Of a stretch of 64,000 nucleotides of DNA, positions 1-10,706 are shown in pieces. Origin of the DNA: Cannabis sativa (Eukaryota; Streptophyta; Magnoliopsida; Rosales; Cannabaceae). The notes beneath the pieces were generated by a model. That model had not been told where the DNA came from. It made no database searches and saw only the letters and a program-made list of their open reading frames with translations. Each line of letters opens with the position of its first letter. Within the stretch, counting starts at the first letter, position 1. A program made the translations under genes and the position numbers. The stretch covers positions 36,627,257 to 36,691,256 of the forward strand of contig NC_083607.1 of NCBI RefSeq assembly GCF_029168945.1, written 5' to 3'.

Positions 1-1311
1 CTTTCTAAAACGTGAAATAAACACATATAAAGTTTAGTAAACCTTACATTGGGTGCAGCGGAATAATATGACTCCTTCCGTTCAGATATCCAGTCCTTGA
101 TTCTTTTCTGTAGCAGAGCATTATCACTATCGGAACCTGGATCTCTTTCTCTGAATCTTTGATGCCGAAACTCCTTCTTGCTGAAAGTCTTTCTTCACGA
201 TCTTCCTCACTATGGTTGAGGTATCACTTGCTGTGTGTGGGCACTACTCATACACTAAGTATTTCGAAATCTCAATGAGGAAGAGAGAGAGAGTGGGTTC
301 GGCCAAAGATAGGGAGAGAGAAGGCTCAGGTTTTTCTCTGAAGGAAAAATAGAAAATTTAAGTGTAATTTTCCTGAAGCCTTCACTATCTATTTATAGCA
401 TTCCACTAGGGTTAGGTTTGAATTAATTGGCATTAAAATAATGAAAATATCAGAGATAAATTCCTATAAAGGTGGCCGGCCCTATACTAGTGGATTTGGG
501 TCTCACTTTTTGCAATTTTGTAGTTTTATCTTTTCTGCATCTAATTTTCTCAAAAACGCCAATTTTCTAATTCAACCATTTAAATGCCAATTCTAACTAT
601 TTAATAACTATAAATAATTATTAAATAATATTGTCATTTATCATATTTATTAATTGAACCATAGAAAGTATCATAATTAACAAATATGCCCCAATTAACT
701 CTTTCTTTACAATTTCGCCCTTACTTAGTGAAAAATTCACAAATAGACATAGTCTAATTTGAGAATTATAATTGATTAATCAGAACCAATTATATGAGTC
801 TTACAAGCAATATTATCTCAACTAGTGCAGGGACCATGGGTCTATATAACCGAGCTTCCAATAAGTAGATCAAGAATTTAGCACTAAAATTCACTAACTT
901 ATTAATTCTTCGTTGAATCCACGCATAGAACTTAGAATTGCACTCTCAGTATCTAGAATGCTCTATATGTTCCACCATATAGATGCATCATTAGTTATCC
1001 ATTGTTATAATCCTAATGTGATCAATGATCCTCTATATGAATGATCTACACTGTAAAGGGATTAGATTACCGTTACACCCTACAATGTATTTATTCCTTA
1101 AAACACTTAACCCCGTATAAATGATATTTCAGCTTATGTGAAATGAGTACTCCACCATTTATGTTCGTTTGGTCAAGCTCGAAGGAGATCAATATAATGA
1201 GATTTACTTATTAATATAGATCAGAAATAACATTTAATGTTGCATGGTTCACATGATTTATTTCATGATTATATATTGAAATGAGTTTTATTTAGGTCAT
1301 AAAACCCAACA
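1..1311 (-). mobile_element. Angela/TAR-like Copia LTR, minus strand, rearranged, cut by window edge
   Basis: Read on the minus strand this matches the Copia LTRs at 61057-62949 and 7522-19436. It starts TGTTGGGTTTTATG at 1311 and shows the TATA box, CT-rich leader and GGGTGCAGCGG block near position 50. The last roughly 130 bp of the LTR lie outside the window. It is rearranged near its U3 start: about 85 bp (roughly 1189-1275) reads in plus orientation, and about 550 bp found in the sister LTRs is missing beside it. The next bases, TTAAT at 1312-1316, may be one copy of the target duplication; the other copy would be outside. Whether it is a solo LTR or the end of a full element cannot be decided here. 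Confidence 0.85.
391..397 (-). promoter_or_regulatory. TATA box of the minus-strand Copia LTR
   Basis: TATAAAT on the minus strand, about 30 bp before the GAAGGCTTCAGG block that all LTRs of this family carry after their TATA box. It occupies the same place as the boxes in Copia I, II and III. Confidence 0.6.
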
Positions 1312-1879
1312 TTAATATGCCTATATCCACTGAAAGTTGTTCATCTCATTCGCAGATGAATGTACATTCAGGGGTGGATATGAGTTTTTCGTTGTATTCT
1401 TAAAATGATAACTCTAGATTATACCTTATGCAAAGAAATTTGAAATGTTTGAAAAATTTCATAAATTTCTAGCAATAGTTAAAACCATTAAGGTAAATGG
1501 TTAAAGATCTTGCGAACTGATAGGGGTGGAGAAATAGTTAGTAGATATGCAGTTCAAAGATCATTAAATTGACTTTTGAATTATATCCAAACTTACCTCC
1601 CTATAAATTTCGATTTGCATATTGATGATTAGTTACTACTTGTTGCCTAAGACCTTCTATGGTAAATCAATTTCAGAATAATGTAATGGTTGTATACTTA
1701 ATGTAAATCATTACTAGATTCATGGATGACCTAATCAAAATCTTAAGAAAAGCTAGAACTGTTAACCATGGTTTGCATGCTTCTTAGCTATTCTAAGTGA
1801 TTAGGGGTGGACCATCCCATAGTTAATAGATAAGAAAGTGTTTGTTTAAACAAATACTACTTTTCTAAGAAAATGACTA
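1312..1879 (+). pseudogene. Decayed Copia integrase fragment (Copia 0)
   Basis: This aligns by eye with the integrase part of the better Copia copies at 14080-14750. Recognisable blocks are the stretch around the first catalytic Asp, the KKSETFEKF-like block, the AAAGATCTTGCGAACTGATAG block encoding LRTDRGGE, and the block encoding KETRGGLFYSH. Many stops and frameshifts make it non-coding. It continues at 6218 after a 4.3 kb Gypsy insertion. Its 5' side is cut by the minus-strand LTR ending at 1311. Confidence 0.75.
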
Positions 1880-2757
1880 TGTAACGCCCTGACCCTCAGG
1901 GACGCCATGTGTGTGCTTTTATAAACTTATTATTACTAATCTATAAATTTTGGAAAAGTGTGGTTTAATTTAAATCTTTAATTAAATTCAAAATAAAGAC
2001 TTCTATTTTAAAAACTATTAGGGATCCCCTGTTTATATATATATATATATATATAGAAAAAAAATCTTTTTACAATAGATTACATTTCCAAACATAGAAA
2101 GGAATTCGATCCTGCTTCCCAGAAGCCAAGACCCCACGACTGATATGTACATTGCTGGGAGTCCTCTGACTCATGGCCGAACACAACTTCTAACTTCCTT
2201 ACCTGCACCACGAAGCACCCGTGAGTCACAATGACTCAGCAAGAAAAGCTACTATATAAAATCATAGAAAATGCCACCAAATTTAATGTAATATATATAC
2301 CAATATGTCATACATACTCAAGGCGCATAAATAACTTAATGTCTATGAGAGCACACTTATTACGTAATCAAGTATATTCATGGTTATTTATAATCAACAA
2401 TCTCTGTGTTTCATACAACCTCTTAAACATTTATCATTATAAATACTCACATTCAGTGCTTCATAAAACACTCTAATTCACACATTACCATAACTCTATA
2501 ATCTCAGTGCTTCATAAAGCACTCTAATTCACGCATTACCATAATTTCATAATCTCAGTGCTTCATAAAGCACTCTAATCATACATCTCTATAAGGACGA
2601 ATTTTTACATTTCGTGAGTCACTAAGATTCTGCAAGAAAAGAAACTAATTTCTTAAGCAATATAAAAATCCATTCATTCACGTTATAACAAAGATATATC
2701 CAGTTACAAATCATCACATAATAACATGCTTAAGTCATTTCACAATCGACATTTGTA
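1880..2757 (-). repeat. Truncated 3' LTR of the minus-strand Gypsy element
   Basis: It is nearly the same as 3643-4500 and loses similarity after the TTAAGTCATTTCACAA block. About 1.7 kb of the LTR, and presumably gag-pol, have been deleted. It holds a (TA)n run near 2037-2056 and three copies of an 18-base hairpin, AGTGCTTCATAAAGCACT or a variant, between 2450 and 2575. Confidence 0.8.
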
Positions 2758-3642
2758 CTATATTTTACCAGTCAATCCAAAGCTACCATCTTTCCTTCCT
2801 AATCGACATTTGTACTATATTTTACCAGTCAATCCAATCCGCAACATTACCTCAAATCACCTCAATTTAACTCAACTAAAACAACCAACCACATCCTTTA
2901 GCCAATCCAACACTGGACATTTACTTTCATGAATCTCTCTCTTCACATTATTTCCTTTGTGATCTAATCCTTGTACCCTCAACATTAAGGGTTAGCTCAT
3001 TCACATGAGCATAAAACTAGAAAACTCCTAGTTATTTAGTCATAATATCTACATTCTGAACAATGTACCTGTTCCACCTTAAAGCCTTCCTAGCAGCCTT
3101 AGTAGTCGCTGTATTTTAACAAAACTTTACTAATCAGTTCAGCCTAGTGTCATTCTCCATCACTATGCTGCCCGGAATTAACCACACAGGTTCTACTACC
3201 TTATTACTCAAGTAATCTCTTACTTCATAGCATGCATTTACTCTCGGTCTTCTGGTAGTGGAAAATTCATACCCATACCACCTACCCCGAGCTTAGCAGG
3301 CTCGCAATTATTCTTACTAGATTGCTTCAAGTACACCTTCTAGTACACTCCCGACCATTCCTTGCTCAAAGTTAGAATCTTTATAACTAAAACTAATGCT
3401 AATAAGCATTACCGCACACGCATAAATATACTAAGCAACTTTATATCATATCAAAACTTATCATGCTTCTCTAACAATTTACACATTTCCAATAAGCAGA
3501 CAATTAAAATAATCAATAAATAATTCACTAATCAGCGAATAATTAGCACTTACTAAACCATGAGTCGAACGAGTCTTCGTAGCTAATGTACATATCAAAC
3601 CAGTCTTCAGGATCTTTAAACTTGGTCGCTCTGATACCATGT
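2758..3642 (-). other. Leader/internal remnant of the minus-strand Gypsy element, no coding sequence
   Basis: About 0.9 kb between the two LTR copies. The part next to 3642 is the 5' leader on the minus strand, directly after the primer site. Between about 2750 and 2840 there is a short direct duplication that includes the block ATCGACATTTGTACTATATT. No domain is visible in any frame. Confidence 0.6.
3628..3639 (-). other. Primer binding site, tRNA-iMet type
   Basis: TGGTATCAGAGC on the minus strand, three bases after the LTR end at 3643. This is the usual plant initiator-Met primer site. It fixes the element's orientation and its 5' LTR. Confidence 0.85.
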
Positions 3643-6217
3643 TGTAACGCCCTGACACTTAGGGACGCCACGTGTGTGCTTTTATAAACTTATTATTACT
3701 AATCTATAAATTTTGGAAAAGTGTGGTTTAATTTAAATCTTCAATTAAATTCAAAATAAAGACTTCCATTTTAAAAACAGGGATCCCCTGTTTATATATA
3801 TATATATAAAAAATCTTTTTACAATAGATTACATTTCCAAACATAGAAAGGAATTCGATCCTGCTTCCCAGAAGCCAAGACCCCACGATTGATATGTACA
3901 TTGCTGGGAGACCTCTGACTCATGGCCGAACACAGCTTCTAACTTCCTTACCTGCACCACGAAGCACCCGTGAGTCACAATGACTCAACAAGAAAAGCTA
4001 CTACATAAAATCATAGAAAGTGCCAGCAAATTTCATTACAATATAATATATATAACAATAGGTCATACATACTCAAGGCGCATAAATAAATTAATGTCTA
4101 TGAGAGCACACTTATTACGTAATCAAGTATATTCATAGTTATTTTATAATCAACAATCTCTGTGTTTCATACAACCTCTTAAACATTTATCATTATAAAT
4201 ACTCACCTTTAGTGCTTCATAAAAAACTCTAATTCGCACATTACCATAACACCATAATCTCAGTGCTTCATAAAGCACTCTAATTCACGCATTACCATAA
4301 TTTCATAATCTCAGTGCTTCATAAAGCACTCTAATCTTACATCTCTATAAGCACGAATTTTTACATTTCGTGAGTCACTAAGATTCTACAAGAAAAGAAA
4401 CTAATTTTTTAAGCAATATAAAAATCCATTCATTCACATTATAACAAAGATATATCCAGTTAAAAATCATCACATAATAACATGCTTAAGTCATTTCACA
4501 ACTTCGTAATCACACAATACTGGTACTTTATAAAGTACCCTTACCACTCGTTAACCACGAGCTACTTATGTCACTATCGTTGCCCGATACAGCAAACGAT
4601 AAGTAAGAAACCTATCCGCGGTTTCAGGAGTAATTACTCATAACGGTAATGACCATATCTTTTACTCGATCATAATCGAGTCACAACGATAATAATCGGT
4701 TCATATCATTACCCTCGATTATAATCGAGTCTCAACGATGATAATCGTTTTCTATTATTTCCCTCGATCTTAATCGAGTCACAACCAATACATATTGTTA
4801 ACCTCGATTAAGATCAAATCACAACAACATATACCAAGATTTCAATCTTAATTGATATTGTAACAATCATAATATTAACCTTATACAGTATTTAATACTT
4901 TTCTTACCTTAGTTCAGAACTCAAGCGTACGGGTCGACTTGAGTGGAAAATAAGCTAGGAAATCCCGGTCCTATGTCACGAAAACAAAAACTCAATAAAA
5001 ACCTTAATCAAATTTCTGATAATCGACTCCAATTCTCACAATCGAACACACCCTACTTTCCCCCGGATCAAACTAGCTTAACCATCTCTAAAACACCCTG
5101 AATTTCACTCCGAAAGACACCCCGAATCAGATCAGACTTGAGGAGAAAAACCCAAAATTTCCCCCTATTGTGAAAAATGGTCGACCGTTTTTCTGACACC
5201 CAGAAAAACGGCCTACCTTTTTTTCCTGGCAGCCATGAAATTTTCTAGTTTTTCACCCCAAAAACCAATCAAACCTCCACCAAACCTGCTCAAACCTTCC
5301 AAAACAATATAATATAGTAAACATGACATAACCCAACAACCAATTCATTGCAATATATCAATTTGCTCAAAATCACACTTCAAAGTGAAGAAAACTCAAC
5401 TTTGGTTTCAACAAACCAAAACCAATTCAAGCAGCCATGGAGACCACTTAAAACCATTCCCAACATGCTCAAAAACCTACCCTAAACACACCCCAAACCT
5501 AGTTTAAGTCCTACAGCAACAAAGAAGTAAAACCCTACTTCAAAACTAACTCAAAACTAGGATTTCAATCCAAAAATTGTTGAGAACTTACCTTGATTGC
5601 TTCTAGGTTGGACTTAGGCTCTACAAGCTGCTTCAATTCAAATGAAATTGTGAACTTTCAATCCTCTTGCTGGCTGGTCTTGGTTCACACGAACGGGAGA
5701 AGAAGAAGAAACTTAGTTTCTTACCTTGGAAGCTATTCCCTTAAATAGGGTTTCATGCATTTCATTTCATTTTTTTTTCTTTTCTTACCAGCCCAAAAAT
5801 AAAAGGGACACTAAAACCTAAAAGCAAAAAGACTAATTTACCCCCAATGAAAAAAAAACACCCTAGGGCATTTTTGTAATTTTGCTAATTCCATCAAACC
5901 GACATTCTAAAATTTCTAACCTAGTCCGAAATATTCCCAAAATAATTCTTCCATTAACGTCGTGAAATTTCTGACCACATCGCTAAATTTCCACAATTGT
6001 CGGGCCCAAAAAATTTTTTATTTCGAAATTGATATCCTCGGTACTCACATATCCCAATATAATCTCCGTAATTAATAAATTACGCTATTTATTTCATTGA
6101 GTAAATTCTCAATAATTACCCTAAGCAAGATCATAATCTTACTTCGTTACCAAAATAATTACATATTTAATAAAAATATGTCTATTTAAATATTATTTAT
6201 TTATTTGGGATATTACA
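3643..6217 (-). repeat. 5' LTR (about 2.6 kb) of the minus-strand Gypsy element
   Basis: Runs on the minus strand from TGTAATATCCC at 6217 to GGGCGTTACA at 3643. It is unusually long. Near its 3' end it carries a TGAGTC hairpin (3971-3987) and an array of short inverted repeats. Unlike the truncated 3' LTR, it is complete. Confidence 0.8.
4255..4870. repeat. Array of short stem-loops in the Gypsy LTR
   Basis: A series of small inverted repeats with different stems: AGTGCTTCATAAAGCACT, GGTACTTTATAAAGTACC, CTCGTTAACCACGAG, CTCGATCATAATCGAG, CTCGATTATAATCGAG, AACGATGATAATCGTT, CTCGATCTTAATCGAG. They alternate between two registers about 25-35 bases apart. The stems differ while their arms stay complementary. 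Similar arrays sit in the Tekay LTR and in the solo LTR at 22750-25121. Confidence 0.7.
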
Positions 6218-7521
6218 AACTAAGTCTGAAAATAAAGTAGCAAATAAATGAGATATTTATTTCTTGATTCCAAAAGTGTTCTATCATCTTATTTGACATA
6301 TGATGATCCCACTACCTCTGTTGTCTTGTCACAACCAAAGAGGTTAATACCATTTAGTTTTCTTAGACATAATTCATGGTACCTTGTCGTAGTGAGAGAG
6401 TTTGTAGGAACTCACCTTCTTATGACTTGGAAGACACTAGTGATTAAATTACATTGTGAGTTTAAACAAGTAATGGATGGTCAAGATAAGAAACTAAGAA
6501 GAAAAGCCAATAGAACTATGGTTTAATCCATTCACATGGAATAACCTAAAGTTTTCTATTACAAGGACATAAAAGGAAATCTTCGTGTATAAGTCTATTC
6601 AATGGACTTAACAAGACTTCCTGTTCCTAGTATTATAGGTTTGAGTTTATCTTAAACCTATGGCTTGTGGTATACCTGGTAATTACTTACTCTAATGCAA
6701 GCAACTTACTTTAGTAAGATGCTGAAGCATTTTCTTTCTAATGGCAATCTATAGAAGCTTCTCGACTTCTAGGTATAGATTTTATTTATCTAAGGAAAAG
6801 TCTCAACTATTCCAGAAAAGATAAAGCCATGAAAGAATTTCTTATATCAACAGTGAGAGGTCTCAGATATGCTTTAGTATGCCTTAGACCAGACACATGC
6901 TGTTGAGTGGCAGTAATGAGTAGGTATCAGATTAATCCAGGAGAAGAACATTGGAAGACAGTCAAGTAAATCTTAAGATTAAGAAGAGGAACTATATGTT
7001 AGTCAATAAGGGTGTATTTAAAACTCTTAGACTACACAACATTAGATTTTGAGATTTGCCTTTGTGCTAGAAAATCTTTCTGATAAAATGGTGATTACTC
7101 TAGGGGTGGAATAGTAATTTTGGAGAAGTGTAAAAACCTATTTGAAGTCTCTAGGTCTACTAGAAAAGGACTGAATGTTAAAGTTGCAGGAAAGGTACTT
7201 ATTCAGTCTAAGGAAAGTTCTATACATTTTGGCACCATTCCAAATTGCCTTAACTATTAGTGTTATTTCCTGATTAACCAAAAGTAGTTGCCAAAGGTAT
7301 AGAATCTAGTATCCCAAAAAGAGTAGCCATATAGAGAGGAATTTCACATTATCAATGATTTTATGATTAAGGAAGAGTAATAGTGGAGAAAAGGTTGTGT
7401 TTAATTCAACCTTTCAGATCCTATTACGAGGAGTTTACTACTACTACACTTGATTTGTATATCAAGGTGTTGAGATTATTTGAAATGCACTTTTTGTTTT
7501 ATATTGGTGCAAGTGGGAGTT
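6218..7521 (+). pseudogene. Decayed Copia reverse transcriptase/RNase H fragment (Copia 0)
   Basis: This continues the fragment at 1312-1879. Recognisable parts are a block equivalent to YAMLCTRPDICYAV..VSRYQ.NPG.EHW near 6880-6955, the RNase H block near 7100-7130 (GGA.VVW), a KHIERK-like block near 7335, and the family's pol-LTR junction GTGCAAGTGGGAGTT at 7507-7521. The RT core with YVDD is missing or unrecognisable and stops are frequent. The plus-strand frame at 6248-6526 is a chance opening. Its own 3' LTR follows directly. Confidence 0.7.
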
Positions 7522-8450
7522 TGTTGGGTTTTATGCCCTAAATAAAACTCATTTCAATATAATCAGATTTACTTATTAATATAGATCAGAAATAACATTT
7601 AATGTTGCATGGTTCACATGATTTATTTCATGATTATATGTACATAATGTATGAATTCATTTGAAACCGTTGTCACATACTTGATCCTGTTTATTGTGTT
7701 GTCAACACTTTGGAAAGTAAACATGACTATGTGAATAAAGTTTCCTCGATTTATCAGACACAGAGTTTTACTAATATGATAATCTACAACAAGAGTTTAC
7801 TTGCATTTGGAGAAATGCTATGTTCTTTCCAGAACATTGGTTAAAGTAAAGCTCAGGTTGGATGCATGGAGTATGCATCGGAAGGGACCGATATTGAACT
7901 TTGACTTAGATATATTAAACTTACTGTAATATCTATTCAAGTCAATATCGCCTAGTTGATCCTAGATCAAATGATCTTAATCTTGTTATGATTAAGTTCA
8001 ATCTCAAGAGGTTATTCGTGTTCTTTGATTTGTTAGTTAAGCCTACTTTTGGGTCAGGGTGATACGTAAATTTTGGGAACACAGTAATGCAAGTGAGTGG
8101 GAGCGCTAACATAAACATGGAATCTATAGCTTCTATCTGGCGAATAGTAAGTAAAGGATGATCTCCTTCGAGCTTGACCAAACGAAAATAAATGGTAAAG
8201 TACTCATTTCACATAAGCTGAAATATCATTTATACAGGGTTAAGTGTTTTAAGGATAAAATACATTGTGGGGTGTAACGGTAATCCAAATCCCTTTACAG
8301 TGTAGATCATTCATATAGAGGATCATTGATCAAATTAGGATTATAACAATGGATAACTAATGATGTGTCTATATGGTGGAACATATAGAGCATTCTATAT
8401 ACTGAGAGTGCAATTCTATGTTCTATGCGTGGATTCAACGAAGAATTAAT
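7522..8450 (+). repeat. Copia 0 3' LTR, first part
   Basis: Starts TGTTGGGTTTTATGCCC right after the polypurine tract AAGTGGGAGTT (7511-7521). It is interrupted by Copia I at the target TTAAT (8446-8450) and resumes at 18483. Excising Copia I and one TTAAT joins the two parts into a normal LTR of about 1.88 kb. Confidence 0.9.
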
Positions 8451-10320
8451 TGTTGGGTTTTATGCCCTATATAAAACTCTGTTTCAATGTAATCCAGATT
8501 ATTCTATATCAATAAAGTAACAGAAGTAGTTTTTCATTCACTTGTGTATGTTTTGGTTCACTTAATCAATTGCTTGTCTATTTGATTTATAAATTCATCC
8601 AAACCCCTTTCACATACTTGAACATGTTTATTGTGTTGTCAACACAGTGGAAAATAAACATGACTATGTGAATAAAGTATTCCTAGATTTATCAGAATAC
8701 TGGGTTTCACTGATATGACAATCTACAACAGAGTTTACTTACATTTGGAGAAATGTTATGTTCTTTCCAGAACATAGGTTAAAGTAAAGCTCAGGTTGGA
8801 TGCATGGAGTATGCATTGGAATGGACCGATATTGAACTTTGAATTAGATTTTGAAACTTACCGTAGACATCTATTCAATTCAATATCAGAAGTTGATCCT
8901 AGATCACATGATCTAAATCCTGATGTGGTTAGGCTTAATTTCAAGAGTGTTATTCGTGTTCTTTGATTTGTTATTTAAGCCTAAAACTTTAGTGCGATTG
9001 AGAACACGGTAGTGCGATTGAGTGGGAGCGCTAACATAAATATGGAGTCTATAGCTTCTATCTGGCGAATAGTAAGCAAAGGATGATTTCCTTCGAGCTT
9101 AACCAAACGAGATAAATGATTGAGGACTCATTTCACTTAGTTGAAATATCATTTATACAGGGTTAAGTGTTTTAAGGATAAAATACATTGTAGGGTGTTA
9201 CGGTAATCTAAGTCCCTTTACAGTGAAGATCATCCATATAGAGGATCATTGATCACATTAGGATTATAACAATGGATGACTAATAATGTATCTATATGGT
9301 GGAACATATAGAGCATTCTATATACTGAGAGTGAAATTCCGAGTTCTATGTGTGGATTCAACGAAGAATTAATAAGTCAGTGAATTTAAGTGGTAAATTC
9401 AAGATCTGCTTATTGGAAGCTCGGATATATAGACCCATGGTCCCCTCACTAGTTGAGATGATATTACTTGTAGGACTCATTTAATTGATTTTAATTAATC
9501 AATTAAAAATTCTCAAGATAGACTTGTCAGTTTGAGAATTTATCACTCATTAAGGGCAAAACAGTAAATAGAGATTTTGAAGGGCATATTTATTAATTAG
9601 GAAACTTTAATTAGTTTCATTATTAATAAAATAAATGATAATATATTATTTGACAATTATTTTTAATTATTAAGTAATTAGATTTATCATTAATATGGTT
9701 GAACAATGGAATTGGCAACATTTCACAAGAAAGGGAAACTATCAAGTGTAGGAAAAGGAAAGTTGGAAAAGAGGCAAGCCTTGTTTCCACATTGCCTAGG
9801 CCGGCCCCTTTACCTTCCTTTTCCCCTTGATTTTCTCAGTTCAAAATGTCAATCATAGCCCTTGGTGGTCTTCTATAAATAGAAGGCAAAGGCTTCAGAG
9901 TTTAACACAACTGTACAAGCTTTTCACAGCATTATTCTGAAAGAATTTTCTCTCAGAAAATTCTCTCTGAGTCGCCACCCTCTCTCTCTATATACCTTCA
10001 CTGTTTCGAAATGTATGAGTGCTAGAGTAGTGCCCACACACATCAAGTAATACCTCAATCATAGTGAGGAAGACTGTGTAGATTTCAGAGACAACAAAGA
10101 AGGACTTTCGGGCTCAGATCTTGATTATACTCTGCTACAGAAAGGAATCAAGGGTTAGAGATCTGAGTGGGAGGAGACATATATATTCCACTGCAATCAC
10201 TGTAAGATTTCTCATACTCTTATGTGTTTAATTTCATATCGTTTTAGAAGTTCATATTTAGGTTGTTAAATCAACATACTTGTGAGTAGATCTAAGTTCC
10301 TCGTAAAATAACTTCCAACA
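8451..10320 (+). repeat. Copia I 5' LTR
   Basis: TGTTGGGTTTTATGCCC...ACTTCCAACA, 1870 bp. Compared with the 3' LTR it lacks a short segment near 8985-9000, where the 3' copy reads TCTGGGCAATACATACATT. It holds the TATA box at 9873 and a CT-rich 5' UTR near 9960-10000. Confidence 0.93.
9873..9879 (+). promoter_or_regulatory. TATA box of the Copia I 5' LTR
   Basis: TATAAAT within TTCTATAAATAGAAGGC, followed by the family's conserved AAGGCTTCAGAG start region. The same box is in the 3' LTR near 18036. Confidence 0.65.
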
Positions 10321-10322
10321 AC

Positions 10323-10334
10323 TGGCACCAGAGC
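10323..10334 (+). other. Copia I primer binding site (variant)
   Basis: TGGCACCAGAGC, two bases after the LTR. It differs from the canonical iMet site TGGTATCAGAGC in the centre. The following CATGGTAATTG is shared with Copia III, which reads TGGCCTCAGAGC. Confidence 0.7.
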
Positions 10335-10680
10335 CATGGTAATTGATTTGCTTGAAAGAAATTTGGACTTAAAACGATTTGCTTGTTTTTTGGATGGTAT
10401 CATGTTGCTTTGAGTGTCATATTGATGTTTGAATGTTGTTTGTGAATTCTGGAAAAAATGGTTACTGTTTTTATTCTGTAATTATTTTTGTTGGATAGTT
10501 TGGAAAATTCTAAGCAATTTACCTTTTTACAGAACTCGATTTCGATTTAATTTGAATTAGTTATGAATTTTTGAAAATTGGAAAAATCGGGGTGACGAGC
10601 AACATGATCATGCGCGAGGAAGGGCTGCTTGCAGCCTCCCTGCGCCGTGATCTCTCGGTCATGCACCCAGATCCGCGCGC

Positions 10681-10706
10681 GGATGGCCATGCACAGCATG
10701 CCATCC
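10681..10706 (+). ncRNA. Conserved leader hairpin, Copia I copy
   Basis: Arm GGATGGC-(c)-ATGC, loop ACA, arm GCATGCCATCC: 11 pairs with one bulged C. The equivalent hairpins in Copia II and III use a stem with three different base pairs that keep pairing. It lies about 360 bases into the leader and about 30 bases before a conserved TTTTTCATGCTATTTCATGG block. Confidence 0.6.

Larger units (their letters stand above)
1880..6217 (-). mobile_element. Ty3/Gypsy-type long-LTR element, minus strand, internally deleted
   Basis: Two copies of the same LTR sequence start TGTAACGCCCTGA on the plus strand at 1880 and 3643. A tRNA-iMet primer site lies next to the second copy on the minus strand. The element ends ATTACA at 6217. 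Flanks GACTA (1875-1879) and AACTA (6218-6222) form a five-base target duplication with one mismatch, and the Copia 0 pol homology resumes after it. On the minus strand the order is 5' LTR (6217-3643), about 0.9 kb of internal leader (3642-2758) and a truncated 3' LTR (2757-1880). No gag or pol motif survives. The LTR ends and shared hairpins resemble the Tekay element at 21469, so I place it with chromovirus-like Gypsy elements by inference. Confidence 0.8.

Noticed and set aside
2231..2476. 81-codon plus-strand frame beginning MTQQEKLLYK
   Set aside because: Lies within an LTR, and the homologous 5' LTR copy (near 3980-4220) does not keep the frame open.
3628..3639. tRNA-Met-like sequence here and at 25936
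   Set aside because: Only the 12-base primer binding site next to an LTR; no tRNA body or anticodon arm.
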